DNA of 64,000 nucleotides. Source: Rhodanobacter sp. C06. Lineage in GTDB: Bacteria > Pseudomonadota > Gammaproteobacteria > Xanthomonadales > Rhodanobacteraceae. Below, one piece after another: positions 61,733 through 64,000 of this stretch (its first letter is position 1; every line of letters starts with the position of its first letter). The notes under the pieces were generated by a model. It was not told the DNA's origin and did no database searches. It saw only the letters and a list, made by a program, of their open reading frames with translations. The translations under genes and the position numbers were made by a program. The DNA lies in contig NZ_MUNP01000040.1 in NCBI RefSeq assembly GCF_002001105.1, positions 29,591-93,590 on the forward strand, written 5' to 3'.

Positions 61733-62941
61733 ATGCGCATCACCTCCTCACTGCTCGCTCTGCTCGCCCTCTTCCTGCTGGCCATTGCCCCGGCCCACGC
61801 CAGCGTCGCCAACGCTCCCGGCGCGAACCTGGAAGTGTCGCTGGTTACCTACGGCCCGGGCGACATCTACTGGGAGCGCTTCGGCCACGATGCGATCGAG
61901 CTGCGCGACGCCGTCAGCGGCGAGGCGGTGAACTTCAACTACGGCGTGTTCGACTTCAACGAGAAGAACTTCTTCCTCAATTTCGCGCGCGGCCGCATGC
62001 ACTACCTGATGGATGCCGAGCCCACCGGCGAGGAAGAAAGCTACTACGTCGACGTGGGCCGCTCGATCACCCGCCAGCGCCTCGCGCTCACGCCGGAGCA
62101 GGCCGGCGCGCTGCGCGACTTCCTGTTCTGGAATCTGCGCCCCGAGAACGCCGGCTACAACTACGACTACTACATCGACAACTGCACCACCCGCGTGCGC
62201 GATGCGCTGGACAAGGCGCTGGGCGGCGTCCTCAAGGCACGCCTCGCCACGCAGCCCGGCGGCATGAGCTACCGCCAGCAGACCGATCGCCTGATGAGCG
62301 CGCAACCCTGGCTGATGCTGCTGCTCGACCTCGGCCTCGGCCCCTACGCTGACCAGCCGATGAGCGCCTGGAGCGAAAGCTTCCTGCCTTACGAACTGCA
62401 GGCGAACCTGCGCGGCATCCGCGTACCCGACGGCCACGGCGGCAGTCAGCCGCTGGTGCAGGACGAGCAACTGCTCTCACCCAACCGCCTGCCGGTGCCG
62501 CCCGGGCAAGCGCCCGACCTGCGCCTGCCGCTGGGCGCGGCCGGACTCGCCTTCGCCCTCCTGCTCGTGGCGACCGCGCGCCGCGTGCCACTCATCCACG
62601 CCCTGCTCGCCACGCTGTACCTGGTCGTCGCCGGCCTCGTCGGCCTGCTGTTGCTGATGCTGTGGACGCTCACCAGCCACCACGCCGCCTGGTACAACGC
62701 GAACCTGCTGTTGTTCAGCCCGCTCGCCTTCCTGCTGCTGCGCGCCTCGTGGCGCGCCCGCCGCGGCCTCGCACCCGGGCGTTTCGCCAACACCGTGCTG
62801 ATCCTGCAACTCGCCGCCGTCCTGATCGCCGTGCTGTTGCACCTGCTGCCCGGCACCGTGCAGCAGAACCAGCCCTGGCTGCTGTTCGCGCTACCGGTGT
62901 GGCTGGCATTGGCGTGGCGTTTGCGGCAACCAACCATCTGA
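61733..62941 (+). CDS. DUF4105 family membrane protein
   Basis: A 402-residue protein. Signal peptide residues 1-23 (LLALLALFLLAIAPAHA). The DUF4105 domain follows: LVTYGPGDIYWERFGHDAIELRD (split; about 37-59), LNFARGRMHYLMDAE and NYDYYIDNCTTRVRDAL (about 142-158) with a Cys that could be catalytic. At the end there are about four membrane segments (about 265-395). The function of the family is unknown; a lipid or peptidoglycan role has been suggested by fold. It sits where lnt often follows corC in other bacteria. Confidence 0.88.
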   Translation: MRITSSLLALLALFLLAIAPAHASVANAPGANLEVSLVTYGPGDIYWERFGHDAIELRDAVSGEAVNFNYGVFDFNEKNFFLNFARGRMHYLMDAEPTGEEESYYVDVGRSITRQRLALTPEQAGALRDFLFWNLRPENAGYNYDYYIDNCTTRVRDALDKALGGVLKARLATQPGGMSYRQQTDRLMSAQPWLMLLLDLGLGPYADQPMSAWSESFLPYELQANLRGIRVPDGHGGSQPLVQDEQLLSPNRLPVPPGQAPDLRLPLGAAGLAFALLLVATARRVPLIHALLATLYLVVAGLVGLLLLMLWTLTSHHAAWYNANLLLFSPLAFLLLRASWRARRGLAPGRFANTVLILQLAAVLIAVLLHLLPGTVQQNQPWLLFALPVWLALAWRLRQPTI

Positions 62942-62985
62942 TACCGCGCGTTGCCCAACCGTTGCCTGCGCGGCATCATGCCGGC

Positions 62986-63999
62986 ATGCCCACGTCCCAG
63001 TCCGTCACAAGCCCTTCCGCCGACGCCCGCATGGTCGTCAACTGCGTCGCCTACCGCAACGACGGCCAGCGCATCGGCGACGTGGGCATCGATGCGATCA
63101 GCGATGTGCTCAAGGAGCCGGACACCTTCGTCTGGGTGGGCCTGCACGAGCCGGACGAAGCGCTGCTGCTGAAGCTGCAGGAGGAGTTCGACCTGCACGA
63201 CCTCGCGATCGAGGACGCGCAGAGCGCGCACCAGCGCACCAAGATCGAGGCCTACGGCGACTCGCTGTTCATCGTGGTGCAGACTGCCCAGCTCACCGGC
63301 GGCCACATCGCCTTCGGCGAGACGCACATCTTCCTCGGCGCGCGCTACCTGGTCACCGTGCGCCACGGCGCCTCGCTCTCCTACGCGCCCGCGCGGCGCA
63401 GCTGCGAACATTCGCCCGACCTGCTCTCGCTGGGACCGAGCTACGGCCTGTACAGCGTGCTCGATTTCATCGTCGACAACCTGCTGCCGATCGTGCGCGA
63501 CTTCCGCGAGGAACTGCAGGAGCTGGAGCAGGACATCTTCGCCGCCAGCTTCAACCGCGACACGGTGCGCCGGCTGTACGACATGCAGCGCGACCTGATG
63601 ACGATGCGCCTCGCGGTGGCTCCGCTGCAGGACGTGATCAGCCAGTTGGTACGGCTGCATCCGCAATTGATTCCCGACGAACTGCGCGCCTACTTCCGCG
63701 ACGTGCACGACCACGTGACGCGCGTGAACGACGCGATCAGCGCGATGCGCGAGATGCTCACCGCCGCGATCAACGTGAACCTGTCGCTGGTCACCTTCGG
63801 CCAGAACGAGGTGATGAAGAAGCTCGCCGGCTGGGCCGCGATGCTCGCCGCGCCCACCCTCATCACCAGCTGGTACGGCATGAACTTCACCCACATGCCC
63901 GAACTCGCCGAATCCTGGAGCTACCCGGTCATCATCGGCGTGGTGGCCTGCGTGGTGGGCGGGATCTACCTGGGGCTGAAGCGGGCGAAGTGGTTGTAG
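62986..63999 (+). CDS. corA: CorA family magnesium/cobalt transporter
   Basis: CorA is the homopentameric channel for magnesium and cobalt uptake. The 337-residue product has the long N-terminal cytosolic domain, and a C-terminal membrane pair with the signature YGMNF (about residues 300-304) between AGWAAMLAAPTLITSW and SYPVIIGVVACVVGGIYLGL. The end KRAKWL is basic as expected. ATG 62986 (MPTSQ) lies 44 bases after the DUF4105 stop. The last base of the window is one after its stop. Confidence 0.95.
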   Translation: MPTSQSVTSPSADARMVVNCVAYRNDGQRIGDVGIDAISDVLKEPDTFVWVGLHEPDEALLLKLQEEFDLHDLAIEDAQSAHQRTKIEAYGDSLFIVVQTAQLTGGHIAFGETHIFLGARYLVTVRHGASLSYAPARRSCEHSPDLLSLGPSYGLYSVLDFIVDNLLPIVRDFREELQELEQDIFAASFNRDTVRRLYDMQRDLMTMRLAVAPLQDVISQLVRLHPQLIPDELRAYFRDVHDHVTRVNDAISAMREMLTAAINVNLSLVTFGQNEVMKKLAGWAAMLAAPTLITSWYGMNFTHMPELAESWSYPVIIGVVACVVGGIYLGLKRAKWL

Positions 64000-64000
64000 G

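Noticed and set aside
1..64000. Prophage, integrative element, tRNA or rRNA genes
   Set aside because: No integrase, structural phage gene, cloverleaf-like or rRNA-like sequence was noticed by reading. A tRNAscan and rRNA search would be decisive.

Overview
This window is a GC-rich chromosome segment (about two thirds G+C by eye) from a gammaproteobacterium of the order Xanthomonadales, most likely the Rhodanobacteraceae (Dyella, Rhodanobacter, Luteibacter or Frateuria type). The assignment is an inference from gene content and order: minD-minE; glnD-map followed divergently by rpsB-tsf; purE-purK; a DUF1631 gene with nadC; petA-petB-petC-sspA-sspB; miaB-phoH-ybeY-corC; and dapE, dapD and a YffB-type gene close together. 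No integrase, transposase, phage gene, tRNA, rRNA or CRISPR array was seen. The window is ordinary core chromosome with accessory genes inserted between conserved blocks.

Layout. 1-2602: end of minD, minE, an HEACH-motif protein and a GT9 glycosyltransferase, closed by a palindromic repeat. 2685-8134: a secreted DUF885 metallopeptidase-like protein, a DUF4288 protein, a DUF2235 hydrolase, then a fluoride module (riboswitch, crcB, DUF190) and cfa. 8152-12992: aldo/keto reductase, an EamA transporter divergent from an Lrp-type regulator, and parC. 13152-18062: a small secreted protein, a two-gene lipoate ligase, an aspartyl-protease lipoprotein divergent from a DUF2975/YozG-type pair, and two overlapping Nudix genes. 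18159-21388: a phosphodiester glycosidase-like lipoprotein overlapping a penicillin-acylase-family enzyme. 21389-26096: a perfect CRP-type palindrome, a membrane TIR-TPR protein, a small unknown protein and a SLOG-domain membrane protein. This last cluster is the best candidate for an undescribed signalling or defence system, because TIR domains can make NAD-derived signals and SLOG domains can sense them.

26174-33436: DUF3224 and a divergent AraC regulator, an MBL/beta-CASP nuclease, dapE, a MarR-GNAT gene with a near-perfect operator, a ferritin-like/VIT protein, a YffB-type thioredoxin-fold protein and dapD. 33462-38980: a 268-bp MITE-like palindrome, a small PepSY-type membrane protein with a possible Fur box, a propeller-sensor diguanylate cyclase and a degenerate HD-GYP protein. 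38994-44838: glnD (carrying a 165-bp palindrome inserted in frame), map, rpsB and tsf. 44854-45146 is one large nested palindrome with terminators between the convergent tsf and purK. 45147-51071: purK/purE, a Trm112-like gene, DUF1631, nadC, DUF3301. 51099-57482: sspB/sspA, the cytochrome bc1 operon, a divergent DegS-type protease, and a lytic transglycosylase. 57677-63999: miaB, phoH, ybeY, corC, DUF4105 and corA, with three copies of a G-rich palindromic repeat in the gaps.

At least five kinds of intergenic palindromic repeat occur here. Several provide the stop codons of neighbouring genes, and one pair encloses a potential G-quadruplex in each copy. Start codons were chosen by ribosome-binding site, overlap with the upstream gene and family length. 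Alternatives are stated where they matter.
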